A DNA stretch of 64,000 nt from Bacillota bacterium (lineage in GTDB: Bacteria; Bacillota; Clostridia; Christensenellales; SZUA-584), in NCBI GenBank assembly GCA_023410475.1, contig JAEYPS010000029.1, positions 1 through 64,000 of the forward strand. The letters are read 5' to 3'. This document shows, piece after piece, positions 33,533 to 41,473 of this stretch. The notes beneath the pieces were generated by a model that saw nothing but the letters and a program-made list of their open reading frames with translations, did not search any database and was not told the origin of the DNA. The stretch's first letter is position 1. Every line of letters begins with the position of its first letter. Made by a program: the position numbers and the translations under genes.

Positions 33533-33648
33533 AGGCCGCTGACAAAGCCCATCTACTTCGTTGTTTTTCCGCTTGCTCCTCGAAGTAGCGCTGCTACGTC
33601 TTGTCGCAATGCTCAAAACGCCTTGTATCTGGGACTTTTCAGCGGCCT
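33533..33648. mobile_element. Non-coding inverted-repeat element (MITE-like)
   Basis: About 116 bp bounded by AGGCCGCTGA (33533-33542) and TCAGCGGCCT (33639-33648), perfect 10-bp terminal inverted repeats that extend imperfectly inwards. An inner palindrome CTACTTCG/CGAAGTAG lies at 33553-33560 and 33581-33588. It has no coding capacity. It lies between two copies of a 15-nt terminator-stem sequence. It resembles short dispersed repeats of clostridial genomes; mobility is inferred. Confidence 0.55.
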
Positions 33649-33706
33649 TCATTTTGTCAAGTCAATATTGTATTTTGATTTTGAGTTTTTCATCAAGCTG
33701 AGAGTG

Positions 33707-33726
33707 GGCGGAGACGCCGCTTTTTT
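33707..33726 (+). terminator. Terminator copy after the repeat element
   Basis: GGCGGAGACGCCGC followed by TTTTTT. It is the T-tract-bearing copy of the 15-nt sequence at 33517-33531. Confidence 0.55.
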
Positions 33727-33838
33727 ATATATGCTGAAATGAAAAAAGTAAATGCGGTAAACAGAGTGGTTTATATTATTTCAATATGGCTACGGTTATG
33801 GTAGAATACATAGTCGAAAAAACCAAGGAGCAAATCAT

Positions 33839-35107
33839 TTGAAAACAGAAGCGCTTATAATCTTTGCCGCAACATACGTACTTTTGCTGGTGTTCCCAAA
33901 AATCAGGGCTTATATCGCTCTCGGATCGGCGGCTCTGTTCGTGATACTCGGCATAATGCCGCTCGAAAGGCTGCCTTACGCCATAGACTGGAATGTCCTG
34001 ATGATGATCGCGGGCACTATGGGCATAGTATCGCTGTTCATCAAGTCTAAGATGCCCGCATTGCTCGCAGATATGCTGATAGACAGGATGCCTAATGTAA
34101 AATGGGCAGTTATCGCTCTTTCGATATTTTCAGGGGTAATATCTGCGTTCATCGACAATGTGGCTACGGTACTGATAGTGGCGCCCGTCGCGCTGACGAT
34201 ATCGAAAAAGCTCGAAATCTCTCCTGTGCCCGGCATAATCGCCATAGCGGTGTCGTCAAACCTTCAGGGCGCGGCGACTCTGGTCGGGGACACTACATCC
34301 ATACTTCTCGGAGGCCACGCGAACATGGACTTTCTCGACTTTTTCTTTTTCCAGGGGAAGATAGGGTTGTTCTTTGTCGTGCAGGCGGGAGCGCTGGCTT
34401 CGGTTCTTATACTGATGTTCCTGTTCAGGAGGGACAAGCAAGCTATTCATCTCACTGAGACAACGAAGGTAACGGACTATTTTCCCACATTCCTGCTTGT
34501 CGGAATGGTAGCGCTGCTGATAGCGGCGTCGTTTATACCGGGCAGGCCGGCTGTGACAAACGGGCTCATATGCATGGGCGTGCTTATAATAGGTTTGGCG
34601 CGCAGCCTGTTCAGATCAAAATGTACCAAAGAGTGCCGTGAAGCGATAAAGGAGATAGATTATTTTACGGTGCTGCTTCTGACGGGATTGTTCGTAGTTG
34701 TGGGAGGGATAACGGAAGCGGGTATTGTAAAGGACATAAGCGCGCTGTTCGTCTCGATAAGCGGCGACAACATATTTATCACATATACGCTTATAGTATG
34801 GGCTTCGGTGCTGCTGTCGGCGTTCATAGACAACATACCGTATGTGGCGACGATGCTGCCCGTGGCGGCGGGGATATCTCAGATAATGGGCGTAAGCCCG
34901 AATCTTTTGTATTTCGGGCTGCTGGTAGGGGCGACGCTCGGCGGCAACATAACGCCGATAGGAGCGTCCGCTAACATAACCGCGCTGGGCATTCTTCGCA
35001 AAGAGGGCTATGAGGTAAAAGCGGGGCAGTTCATGAGGATAGGCGTTCCGTTCACGCTGGCGGCGGTTACGGCGGGCTATCTTATCGTCTGGTTTTTATG
35101 GCGGTAG
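33839..35107 (+). CDS. SLC13/ArsB-NhaD-type ion permease
   Basis: A 422-residue polytopic membrane protein with about 11-12 helices in two homologous halves. Each half has the ion-transporter signature: SAFIDNVATVLIVAPVAL (about 100) and SAFIDNIPYVATMLPVAAG (about 325). The first half also has NLQGAATLVGDTTSILLGG and the second GATLGGNITPIGASANI. This pattern belongs to the ArsB/NhaD/CitMHS superfamily; arsenite, Na+/H+ or carboxylate transport are all possible. The start is TTG 33839 with AAGGAG 9 nt upstream; no ATG fits. It is monocistronic. Confidence 0.85.
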   Translation: MKTEALIIFAATYVLLLVFPKIRAYIALGSAALFVILGIMPLERLPYAIDWNVLMMIAGTMGIVSLFIKSKMPALLADMLIDRMPNVKWAVIALSIFSGVISAFIDNVATVLIVAPVALTISKKLEISPVPGIIAIAVSSNLQGAATLVGDTTSILLGGHANMDFLDFFFFQGKIGLFFVVQAGALASVLILMFLFRRDKQAIHLTETTKVTDYFPTFLLVGMVALLIAASFIPGRPAVTNGLICMGVLIIGLARSLFRSKCTKECREAIKEIDYFTVLLLTGLFVVVGGITEAGIVKDISALFVSISGDNIFITYTLIVWASVLLSAFIDNIPYVATMLPVAAGISQIMGVSPNLLYFGLLVGATLGGNITPIGASANITALGILRKEGYEVKAGQFMRIGVPFTLAAVTAGYLIVWFLWR

Positions 35108-35151
35108 ACGCAAAGTCGATTATATTGTTTGTTTATATCAGAATAAACGGA

Positions 35152-35178
35152 AACGGCCTTTTGCATGGCCGTTTTCTT
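35152..35178. terminator. Terminator between the permease and maf
   Basis: AACGGCC (35152-35158) pairs with GGCCGTT (35167-35173), followed by TTCTTTC. It lies between convergent genes. Confidence 0.65.
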
Positions 35179-35200
35179 TCATCCTAATATTAGAAGATAA

Positions 35201-35764
35201 TTATATTACATCCAGCTTTTTAAGCATACCGTATACCGTGTTCTGAGGCAGCCCCATCACGTTGAAGTAGCATCCCTGAATGCCTCGTATGAACTTTCCG
35301 CAGTAGCCTTGTATGCCGTAAGCGCCGGCCTTGTCCATGGGCTCTCCCGTATCGATATAGGTCTTTATCTCATCACTCGTCATTATATCGAACGTGACCT
35401 CGGTCACGACGCAGTCCGTCAGCGCTTTGCCGCCGCAGACAATAGCTATTCCCGTATAGACCTTATGCGTCCTGCCCGAGAGCATACCCAGCATACTCGC
35501 GGCTTCAGCATTATCCTTCGGCTTTCCGAGTATCCTGCCGCCCACCGCGACGAGCGTGTCCGCGCCTATGACTACGGCTTCAGGGTATGACTTTGCGATG
35601 TCGAGCGCCTTGTCTTTCGCGAGCTGAAGTGTCTGCTGCTTCGGAGTGCCGTGCGCCGTCTCTTCAAGATTGCTGGGGTTCACCTCGAATTCATCCACAA
35701 TAAAAGACAGCAGCTCTTTTCTTCTCGGAGAGCCTGAAGCCAGTATTATGCGTTTATCTGCCAT
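35201..35764 (-). CDS. maf: Maf-like nucleoside triphosphate pyrophosphatase
   Basis: A 187-residue Maf/YhdE protein. It has the N-terminal ILASGSPRRKELL motif, the catalytic VVIGADTLVAVGGRILGKPK (about 66-86) with its conserved Asp, and SGRTHKVYTGIAI (about 97). Maf proteins hydrolyse dTTP/UTP or modified nucleotides and influence septation in Bacillus. The start is put at 35764, where AAGGGG stands 7 nt upstream; a start two codons earlier would be too close. It lies downstream of the rnf terminator, on the same strand. Confidence 0.93.
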   Translation of the reverse strand: MADKRIILASGSPRRKELLSFIVDEFEVNPSNLEETAHGTPKQQTLQLAKDKALDIAKSYPEAVVIGADTLVAVGGRILGKPKDNAEAASMLGMLSGRTHKVYTGIAIVCGGKALTDCVVTEVTFDIMTSDEIKTYIDTGEPMDKAGAYGIQGYCGKFIRGIQGCYFNVMGLPQNTVYGMLKKLDVI

Positions 35765-35805
35765 ATCCATACCCCTTGCATTACATTAAAACGTATCGGC
35801 TTTAT

Positions 35806-35831
35806 AAAAAAGGCGGCAATATAGAGCCGCC
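35806..35831 (-). terminator. Terminator of the rnf operon
   Basis: On the minus strand GGCGGC, an 8-nt loop, GCCGCC and TTTTTT, 13 bp past the rnfB stop. Confidence 0.8.
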
Positions 35832-35843
35832 TCACATGCTGTA

Positions 35844-36668
35844 TTATTTGCTTGCCGGTTCCTCTTTAACCGCCGGAGTACCCGCTATTACCTTCTTTGG
35901 GCAGGCGGCTACGCATACTCCGCAGCCCGTGCATTTATCATGGTCTATCACGGGCAGGTTGCCCACCATAGTGATAGCGCCCTCGGGGCATTTCTTCGCG
36001 CATATGCCGCAAGCTATGCAGCCCGCCTTGCAGGCTACCGTGACCGCCTTGCCCTTTTCGGGAGCGTGGCAGCGTACGAAAACCTGCTGGTCTTTGGGCA
36101 TAACGACTATACTCTTCTTGGGACAGGCCTCGGCGCATATTCCGCAGCCCGTGCAGATATCTTCGTCAATCTCGGCTACGCCGCTTTTGCCGAGGTGTAT
36201 GGCGCCGAACGGGCAAGCCTTGGCGCATGTCAGAAGCCCGACACAGCCGTACTTGCAAGACTGAGGGCCGCCCGCGAGCGCGGCGGCCGCGCGGCAGTCA
36301 TGCAGCCCTGTGTACACGTACTTGGGAACGCAGTTTTCTGAGCCGCCCGAGCACAATACGCGAGCCACGTTCTTTTCGCCCTCTTCCGCCTCGACGCCGA
36401 GCGCCTCCGCTATAGCCTTTAATCCGTCGGCGGATAACGCTACGCATGCGGCGGGTTTTATCTCACCCGCTGCGACGGCCTTCGCAAACCCTTCACAGCC
36501 GGGGAAGCCGCAGCCTCCGCAGTTGGCGCCGGGCAGAAGGTCGCGGACCTTCTCAACGTTGGGATCGGTCTTTACCGCAAATACCTTTGACGCTACCGCG
36601 AGCCCGAGCCCTAATAGCAGCCCGAGCCCGCCGAGAGCTATCGCAGGCCACAGAATATCGTTTAGCAT
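35844..36668 (-). CDS. rnfB: Rnf complex subunit RnfB (polyferredoxin)
   Basis: A 274-residue iron-sulfur subunit of the ferredoxin:NAD+ oxidoreductase. An N-terminal membrane helix (about 5-28) is followed by the Fe-S domain GANCGGCGFPGCEGF (about 49-63). Four further [4Fe-4S] clusters can be read from CKYGCVGLLTCAKACP, CTGCGICAEACP, CKAGCIACGICAKKCP and CTGCGVCVAACP. It takes electrons from ferredoxin on the cytoplasmic face. It is the last gene of rnfCDGEAB and is followed by a terminator. Confidence 0.96.
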   Translation of the reverse strand: MLNDILWPAIALGGLGLLLGLGLAVASKVFAVKTDPNVEKVRDLLPGANCGGCGFPGCEGFAKAVAAGEIKPAACVALSADGLKAIAEALGVEAEEGEKNVARVLCSGGSENCVPKYVYTGLHDCRAAAALAGGPQSCKYGCVGLLTCAKACPFGAIHLGKSGVAEIDEDICTGCGICAEACPKKSIVVMPKDQQVFVRCHAPEKGKAVTVACKAGCIACGICAKKCPEGAITMVGNLPVIDHDKCTGCGVCVAACPKKVIAGTPAVKEEPASK

Positions 36669-36689
36669 AAGTATCGTCCTTTCATTTGC

Positions 36690-37274
36690 CTATATGAGGC
36701 CCTGAAACCCCATGAACGCGGAAGCCATCAGTCCGGCGGATATAAGCGCGATGGGGAAGTCCTTTAGAGGAGCAGGTATGGGAGCAAGCTCGAGCCTCTC
36801 CCTTATGCCCGCGAACAGCACTATGGCGAGCATGAACCCGACAGCGGCTCCGACGCCGTTCACAAGCGTCTGAATCAGGTTATAGCCTTCGTTTATGTTT
36901 ATTATCGCTACGCCGAGCACCGCGCAGTTTGTCGTTATAAGAGGCAGATATACGCCGAGCGCCTTGTAAAGCGCGGGCACAGCCTTTTGCAGCATCAGCT
37001 CGACGAGCTGCACGAGCGCCGCTATGACGAGTATGAACGCTATCGTCTGCATGTATTCTATCCCCAGCGGCACGAGTATGAAATACTGCACGAGATACGA
37101 TATCACCGAAGCGAGCGCCATCACGAACGTTACCGCGAGACCCATTCCGACAGCCGTTTCGACGCGTTTCGATACGCCGAGGAACGGGCAGATACCGAGT
37201 ATCTTAGAGAGCACGAAGTTGTTTACGAGTATAGAGCTTAAAAGTATCAGCATTATGCCTGCGAATCCTTCCAT
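36690..37274 (-). CDS. rnfA: Rnf complex subunit RnfA
   Basis: A 194-residue integral membrane subunit with six helices. It has the conserved NNFVLSKILGICPFLGVSKR near the start and LITTNCAVLGVAI (about 113) in the middle. The two half-membrane Cys-containing motifs resemble those of RnfE, with which it pairs to hold a membrane iron-sulfur centre. It lies 3 bp after rnfE and 21 bp before rnfB in the operon. Confidence 0.96.
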   Translation of the reverse strand: MEGFAGIMLILLSSILVNNFVLSKILGICPFLGVSKRVETAVGMGLAVTFVMALASVISYLVQYFILVPLGIEYMQTIAFILVIAALVQLVELMLQKAVPALYKALGVYLPLITTNCAVLGVAIININEGYNLIQTLVNGVGAAVGFMLAIVLFAGIRERLELAPIPAPLKDFPIALISAGLMASAFMGFQGLI

Positions 37275-37277
37275 GGC

Positions 37278-37898
37278 TTAGTGCGCTCCTTTCTTCTTTT
37301 TCAGCGATGTGAGCTTGTTCATAAGGCCTATGAGCAGGCCGAGGATTATGAACCCTCCGGGAGCCATGCCCATATAGAGCGCGGCCTGGAATTCCTCTCC
37401 GAAAAGGGAAACGCCCATAATCGAGCCGGAACCCAATATCTCACGTATGACGGCGAGAAGCGTGAGAGCCAGTGTAAAGCCTATGCCCATCGCGATGCCG
37501 TCCATAAACGCCGCCGGTACGCTGTTTTTATACGCGTACGCCTCGCCTCTGGCGAGTATGATGCAGTTGACGACTATAAGCGGTATGAACAGCCCGAGCG
37601 ACTTGTCCAATGCCGGCACGAAGCCCTTCAACACAAGCTGCACTATCGTCACGAACGTCGCTATTATTACTATAAACGCCGGTATCCTGACTTTCGGCGG
37701 TATGAAATTTCGAAGCAGCGATATGAATACGTTTGAGCAGACGAGCACGAACGTAGCCGCGAGGCCCATGCCTATGCCGTTTATGCCCTCCGTCGATACC
37801 GCGAGCGTGGGGCACATGCCGAGCAGCAGCTTGAATATCGGGTTTTCATCAAGTATTCCGTTTTTCAGTATGGCCAAAGGCCTTTGTTTTGTCTTCAT
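37278..37898 (-). CDS. rnfE: Rnf complex subunit RnfE
   Basis: A 206-residue integral membrane subunit homologous to RnfA. It has NPIFKLLLGMCPTLAVST near the start and LIVVNCIILARGEAYA (about 110), followed by the GSIMGVSLFG loop and a lysine-rich C-terminus. Its start overlaps the rnfG stop by 4 bp, indicating coupled translation. Confidence 0.95.
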   Translation of the reverse strand: MKTKQRPLAILKNGILDENPIFKLLLGMCPTLAVSTEGINGIGMGLAATFVLVCSNVFISLLRNFIPPKVRIPAFIVIIATFVTIVQLVLKGFVPALDKSLGLFIPLIVVNCIILARGEAYAYKNSVPAAFMDGIAMGIGFTLALTLLAVIREILGSGSIMGVSLFGEEFQAALYMGMAPGGFIILGLLIGLMNKLTSLKKKKGAH

Positions 37899-38470
37899 TT
37901 CACACCTCCGGCCATCTGTTTATAGAATTCCGCGGCTGTGTTGACTGCGTTTGTTATAGCCTTCGACGTTACCGTCGCGCCCGCTATGGCCTCTATGTCG
38001 TATTCGCCCGAAGCAGCTTTGACCATCTGGAACGGCTTGTCTATAGGCTTGCCCGAAAACTTGTCCGAAAGCTCCGACGGTTTTTCGGCCTTTTTGCCGA
38101 GGCCGGGAGTCTCGCTGTTGTCGCCTATTACTACGCGTTTAACAGTGCCGTCTGCGCTTATGCCCACCGTCAGGTTGAGCCCGGCGTTGTAGCCCTTTGT
38201 CGTTATCCCGAATGTGGCGCCTATAATATTGCCGCCAGAATCCTTGGCGTAGAATACGTTTTTGATTATCGAATATTCATTGGGTATATCCGCGCCGTAT
38301 TCTTCGAAGTCCGCAGCATCAGGGAACGCAGCGAGCCGGGCCTCGGTGGCCGCTTTTTCCATCTGCTGTGCTATAGGCTCTTTCGTGACGCTGTAGACCG
38401 CGCCGAGCAGCGCGCCCGCGACGATCGTTATAAGCAGCAGCTTTATCGTGACCTTGACTATATTATTCAT
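37895..38470 (-). CDS. rnfG: Rnf complex subunit RnfG (FMN-binding)
   Basis: A 191-residue subunit with one N-terminal membrane helix (about 5-25) and an extracytoplasmic FMN-binding domain. The covalent flavin site is read in IEAIAGATVTSKAI (about 160), where the threonine of the GATxT motif carries FMN. The usual residue before GAT is Ser; here it is Ala. The start at 38470 overlaps the rnfD stop as ATGA. Longer readings into rnfD are rejected for lack of homology. Confidence 0.94.
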   Translation of the reverse strand: MNNIVKVTIKLLLITIVAGALLGAVYSVTKEPIAQQMEKAATEARLAAFPDAADFEEYGADIPNEYSIIKNVFYAKDSGGNIIGATFGITTKGYNAGLNLTVGISADGTVKRVVIGDNSETPGLGKKAEKPSELSDKFSGKPIDKPFQMVKAASGEYDIEAIAGATVTSKAITNAVNTAAEFYKQMAGGVK

Positions 38471-39402
38471 TTCGCGGCACCTCCGAATACCCTCGGCATG
38501 AACTTCCTGTCGAGCAGCGGCACTACAAGGTTCATGAGAAGTATAGAGTACGAAACGCCCTCGGGATATCCTCCCCATAACCGTATGACCCCGGTCAGCA
38601 CACCGCATCCCGCGGCGAATATGACCTTGCCGCGGTTCGTCATAGGCGACGTCGTGTAGTCGGTCGCCATATAGAACGCTCCGAGTATGAGCCCTCCCGC
38701 GAGCACGTGGTAGAGCGCGTCACCGGTAAAGAGGCCGTCTCTGCCGGCAGCCCATGCGAACAGCGCTACCGTGCCTATGTAAACTATGGGTATGCGCCAG
38801 TTTATGACCTTTCTTATAAGAAGGTACGCCGCTCCCGCGAGCAGCGCGGCCGCGCTCGTCTCGCCTATGCAGCCTCCCACTCTTCCTATGAACATGTCCA
38901 TATACGTAGCGCCGTAAACGCCTGTTTGCTTGAGAGCGTCAAGAGGTGTGGCCGATGTGACGGCGTCTGCGGGCAGCGACCATGTCGTCATTATCGACGT
39001 CCATGATATTACGAGGAACGCTCTCGCGGCGAGCGCCGGATTCAAAAAGTTGTGCCCGAGTCCGCCGAATGCTATCTTTACTATCGCTATCGCGAACACC
39101 GCGCCTATGACGGGTATCCACCACGGAACGGCGGGCGGCAGATTGAGCGCCAGCAGCAGACCGGTTACCGCGGCGCTTCCGTCAAACGCGGTTATTTGTC
39201 TCTTCATCAATAACTGCAGCAGCGCCTCTGTGGCCATTGCGGCTGTTACGCATAAAAGAACTGTATAAAGCGCGTTTGTTCCAAAGAAATAAATACCGAA
39301 CGCAGTAGCGGGCAGCAGCGCTATAATAACGTCGAGCATTATTCGCCTTGTCGACTCGGGGGACCGGACATGAGGCGACGAAGACATTATGAATTTATCC
39401 AT
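38467..39402 (-). CDS. rnfD: Rnf complex subunit RnfD
   Basis: A 311-residue polytopic membrane subunit. It starts SSSPHVRSPESTRRIMLDVI, and the flavinylation motif TSATPLDALKQTG (about 150-163) carries the threonine expected to hold covalent FMN. It is related to NqrB and forms part of the ion-translocating core. It lies between rnfC and rnfG, with a 29-bp gap from rnfC. Confidence 0.95.
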   Translation of the reverse strand: MDKFIMSSSPHVRSPESTRRIMLDVIIALLPATAFGIYFFGTNALYTVLLCVTAAMATEALLQLLMKRQITAFDGSAAVTGLLLALNLPPAVPWWIPVIGAVFAIAIVKIAFGGLGHNFLNPALAARAFLVISWTSIMTTWSLPADAVTSATPLDALKQTGVYGATYMDMFIGRVGGCIGETSAAALLAGAAYLLIRKVINWRIPIVYIGTVALFAWAAGRDGLFTGDALYHVLAGGLILGAFYMATDYTTSPMTNRGKVIFAAGCGVLTGVIRLWGGYPEGVSYSILLMNLVVPLLDRKFMPRVFGGAAK

Positions 39403-39431
39403 AAATACCTCCCCACAAAATCAAATAACAA

Positions 39432-40766
39432 TCACTTGGCAGCCTTTTTGCGTATCTTCAATATCTCGCCCTTGGCAAGCCTGATGCCTTGGGTAACGTG
39501 CCTGTTTGCGGGGCAGATATACGCGCAGCCGCCGCATTCCATGCAGTCGAGCGCGTGCAGCTTCTCTGCGGTATCGAAGTCATTGTTCTCGGCATAAGCG
39601 CTAATAAGGCAGGGCATCAGCCCCATCGGGCAGACGTCGACGCATTTGCCGCAGCGTATGCACGGCGATTCTTCCATAGAACGCGCCATTCCTTTGCCGA
39701 GAACGAGTATGCCCGACGTGCCTTTCATAACCGGAGCGTCGAGACTGGACTGAGCTATGCCCATCATCGGGCCCCCGGCTATAACCTTTTCCACCTCGCC
39801 CGAAAAGCCGCCCGCCTGCTCGATGACGTAAGTCATAGGCGTGCCCAGCCTAACAAGGAAATTGGATGGGTTCATCACGCTTCCCGTCACCGTGACCACG
39901 CGCTCATAGAGCGGCAGCCCCTTCTCAATAGCGAGAGCTATCTGATATGCCGTTCCCGCGTTTATGACGACCGCGCCCACGTCCATGGGCAGTTTGCCTG
40001 AGGGCACCTGCCGTTTCGTGACCGCGTATATCAGCTGTTTCTCGGCGCCCTGCGGATATTTGACCTTCAGCGTCGCTACGTTGACCCCGGTGCGCTCAGC
40101 CGCTTTTTCTATCGCGGCTATCGCGTCCTTTTTGTTGGCCTCTATTGCGATAACGGCGTTTTTAACGTCCAGCACCTTCATTACTGCTTTGAGCCCTGAG
40201 ACTACGCCTTCGGGGTTCTCCAGCATTATCCTGTGATCGGCGGTAAGGTAGGGCTCGCACTCAGCGCCGTTTACTATTACAGTGTCTATATTTTTCTCGG
40301 GCGGAGGCGTCAGCTTTACATGCGTCGGGAACGCCGCTCCGCCAAGGCCCACAAGCCCCGCGTTCTTTATTATGTCTACAATATCTTTAGGCGACAGGCT
40401 GTCGACACTGCCTTTGCTTCTTATATCGGGGCTTAATCTGTCCTCATGGTCATTAGTGATGATAATGGACATTGACGTTGAGCCGAGTATATGAGGCCTG
40501 GGCGCTATCTCCTTAACGGTCCCTGATACGCTCGAATACAAAGGAACGCTGACGAACCCTCCCGCCTCGGCTATCATCTGGCCGAGGTCTACGTTGTCTC
40601 CCGGCTGCACTATAGGCTCGGACGGCGCTCCTGTATGCTGCGAGAGAGGAAGCACGATCTCGTCCGGTATGCCGCATTTCTCAATGGGGCGCCGGTCGGT
40701 CAGATACTTTCCGTGATGTATGCGCTTAAGCGGATGTACGCCGCCCTTGAACGATAACTTGCCCAT
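39432..40766 (-). CDS. rnfC: Rnf complex subunit RnfC (NADH-binding)
   Basis: A 444-residue peripheral subunit, first in the operon. An N-terminal barrel domain is followed by the NADH/FMN-binding region GLVGLGGAAFPTHVKL (about 137) and VNGAECEPYLTADHR (about 166), as in NuoF. Two C-terminal [4Fe-4S] motifs are CIRCGKCVDVCPMGL (about 370) and CMECGGCAYICPANR (about 410). It reduces NAD+ with electrons passed from RnfB. ATG follows AAGGAG. Confidence 0.96.
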   Translation of the reverse strand: MGKLSFKGGVHPLKRIHHGKYLTDRRPIEKCGIPDEIVLPLSQHTGAPSEPIVQPGDNVDLGQMIAEAGGFVSVPLYSSVSGTVKEIAPRPHILGSTSMSIIITNDHEDRLSPDIRSKGSVDSLSPKDIVDIIKNAGLVGLGGAAFPTHVKLTPPPEKNIDTVIVNGAECEPYLTADHRIMLENPEGVVSGLKAVMKVLDVKNAVIAIEANKKDAIAAIEKAAERTGVNVATLKVKYPQGAEKQLIYAVTKRQVPSGKLPMDVGAVVINAGTAYQIALAIEKGLPLYERVVTVTGSVMNPSNFLVRLGTPMTYVIEQAGGFSGEVEKVIAGGPMMGIAQSSLDAPVMKGTSGILVLGKGMARSMEESPCIRCGKCVDVCPMGLMPCLISAYAENNDFDTAEKLHALDCMECGGCAYICPANRHVTQGIRLAKGEILKIRKKAAK

Positions 40767-40813
40767 AATCTCTCCTTACCAGTTTGCTGCATGATTTTTA
40801 TACCCAGTCAGTT

Positions 40814-40822
40814 ATTATATCA
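40814..40822 (-). promoter_or_regulatory. Extended -10 promoter of the rnf operon
   Basis: On the minus strand TGA precedes TATAAT (40814-40819), about 50 bp upstream of rnfC. The -35 is weak. The rest of 40823-40970 shows nothing recognisable. Confidence 0.5.
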
Positions 40823-40973
40823 CTTCGGAAATAAAATTCCACCCGATAAAGACCGTTTTATGATTTTTATTTTATGGAAAGGGGCATAAATAATAAAGCC
40901 TTCTGCATAAAAAAAGCTCATGAAGAACAATAATAAGATAAAAGATTTACGATCATAAGCCGAAAAGCAGTTG

Positions 40974-41002
40974 TTTACAAACGCTTATCTCTATGCTATT
41001 AT
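40974..41002 (+). promoter_or_regulatory. Promoter of rpsO
   Basis: TTTACA (40974-40979), a 17-bp spacer and TATTAT (40997-41002). An 80-nt leader to rpsO follows. Confidence 0.7.
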
Positions 41003-41087
41003 GATTTTTGAATCTTAACCGTTTACATTGTTTGGCGATTATCCGACGCTTTACTATGTTTGCCGGGGATATAATCTGGAGGATAGA

Positions 41088-41351
41088 ATGGATAAGGAAA
41101 CAAAATCGGCGATAATCGAGAAATTTGCCGTCACAACGGGCGACACGGGCTCTCCCGAGGTGCAGATAGCTCTTCTGACGGAGAGGATAAACCATTTGAA
41201 CGAACATCTTAAGGTCCACAACAAGGATCACCACTCGCGAAGAGGACTCTTAAAGATGGTAGGAAAGAGAAGGGGCCTTCTCAACTATTTGAAAAAGAAA
41301 GATATCGAAAGGTATAGGGAAGTAATAAAGAGCTTGAACTTAAGAAAATAA
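41088..41351 (+). CDS. rpsO: 30S ribosomal protein S15
   Basis: An 87-residue S15 of typical length with TGDTGSPEVQIALLTERINHL and the 16S-binding DHHSRRGLLKMVGKRRGLLNYL region. ATG at 41088 follows GGAGG. It forms the rpsO-pnp gene pair that is conserved across bacteria, with an attenuator-like hairpin between the two. Confidence 0.98.
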   Translation: MDKETKSAIIEKFAVTTGDTGSPEVQIALLTERINHLNEHLKVHNKDHHSRRGLLKMVGKRRGLLNYLKKKDIERYREVIKSLNLRK

Positions 41352-41362
41352 GGATTTTTGAT

Positions 41363-41388
41363 AGAGCGGGCGACCGCTCTATTATTAT
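41363..41388 (+). terminator. Attenuator/terminator between rpsO and pnp
   Basis: AGAGCGG (41363-41369), loop GCGA, CCGCTCT (41374-41380), followed by ATTATTAT. The tract is imperfect, so some read-through into pnp is likely. Confidence 0.6.
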
Positions 41389-41392
41389 CGAA

Positions 41393-41444
41393 CCTCAAAA
41401 AACTTTGAGGCATAAAAGGTGCGCGCAAGGGAGCGCGTCATCTG
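41393..41444 (+). promoter_or_regulatory. pnp leader hairpins
   Basis: CCTCAAA (41393-41399) pairs with TTTGAGG (41404-41410). A second stem forms from TGCGCGC and GCGCGTCA (about 41420-41440). They sit directly upstream of pnp and could serve RNase cleavage or autoregulation, as in the E. coli pnp leader; this is inference. Confidence 0.4.
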
Positions 41445-41473
41445 TTAAGGTAAGGAAGGAAAAATAAAACACA

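Noticed and set aside
38471..38608. Longer N-terminus for RnfG
   Set aside because: The extra 46 residues overlap rnfD and have no RnfG homology; ATG 38470 gives the usual ATGA overlap.
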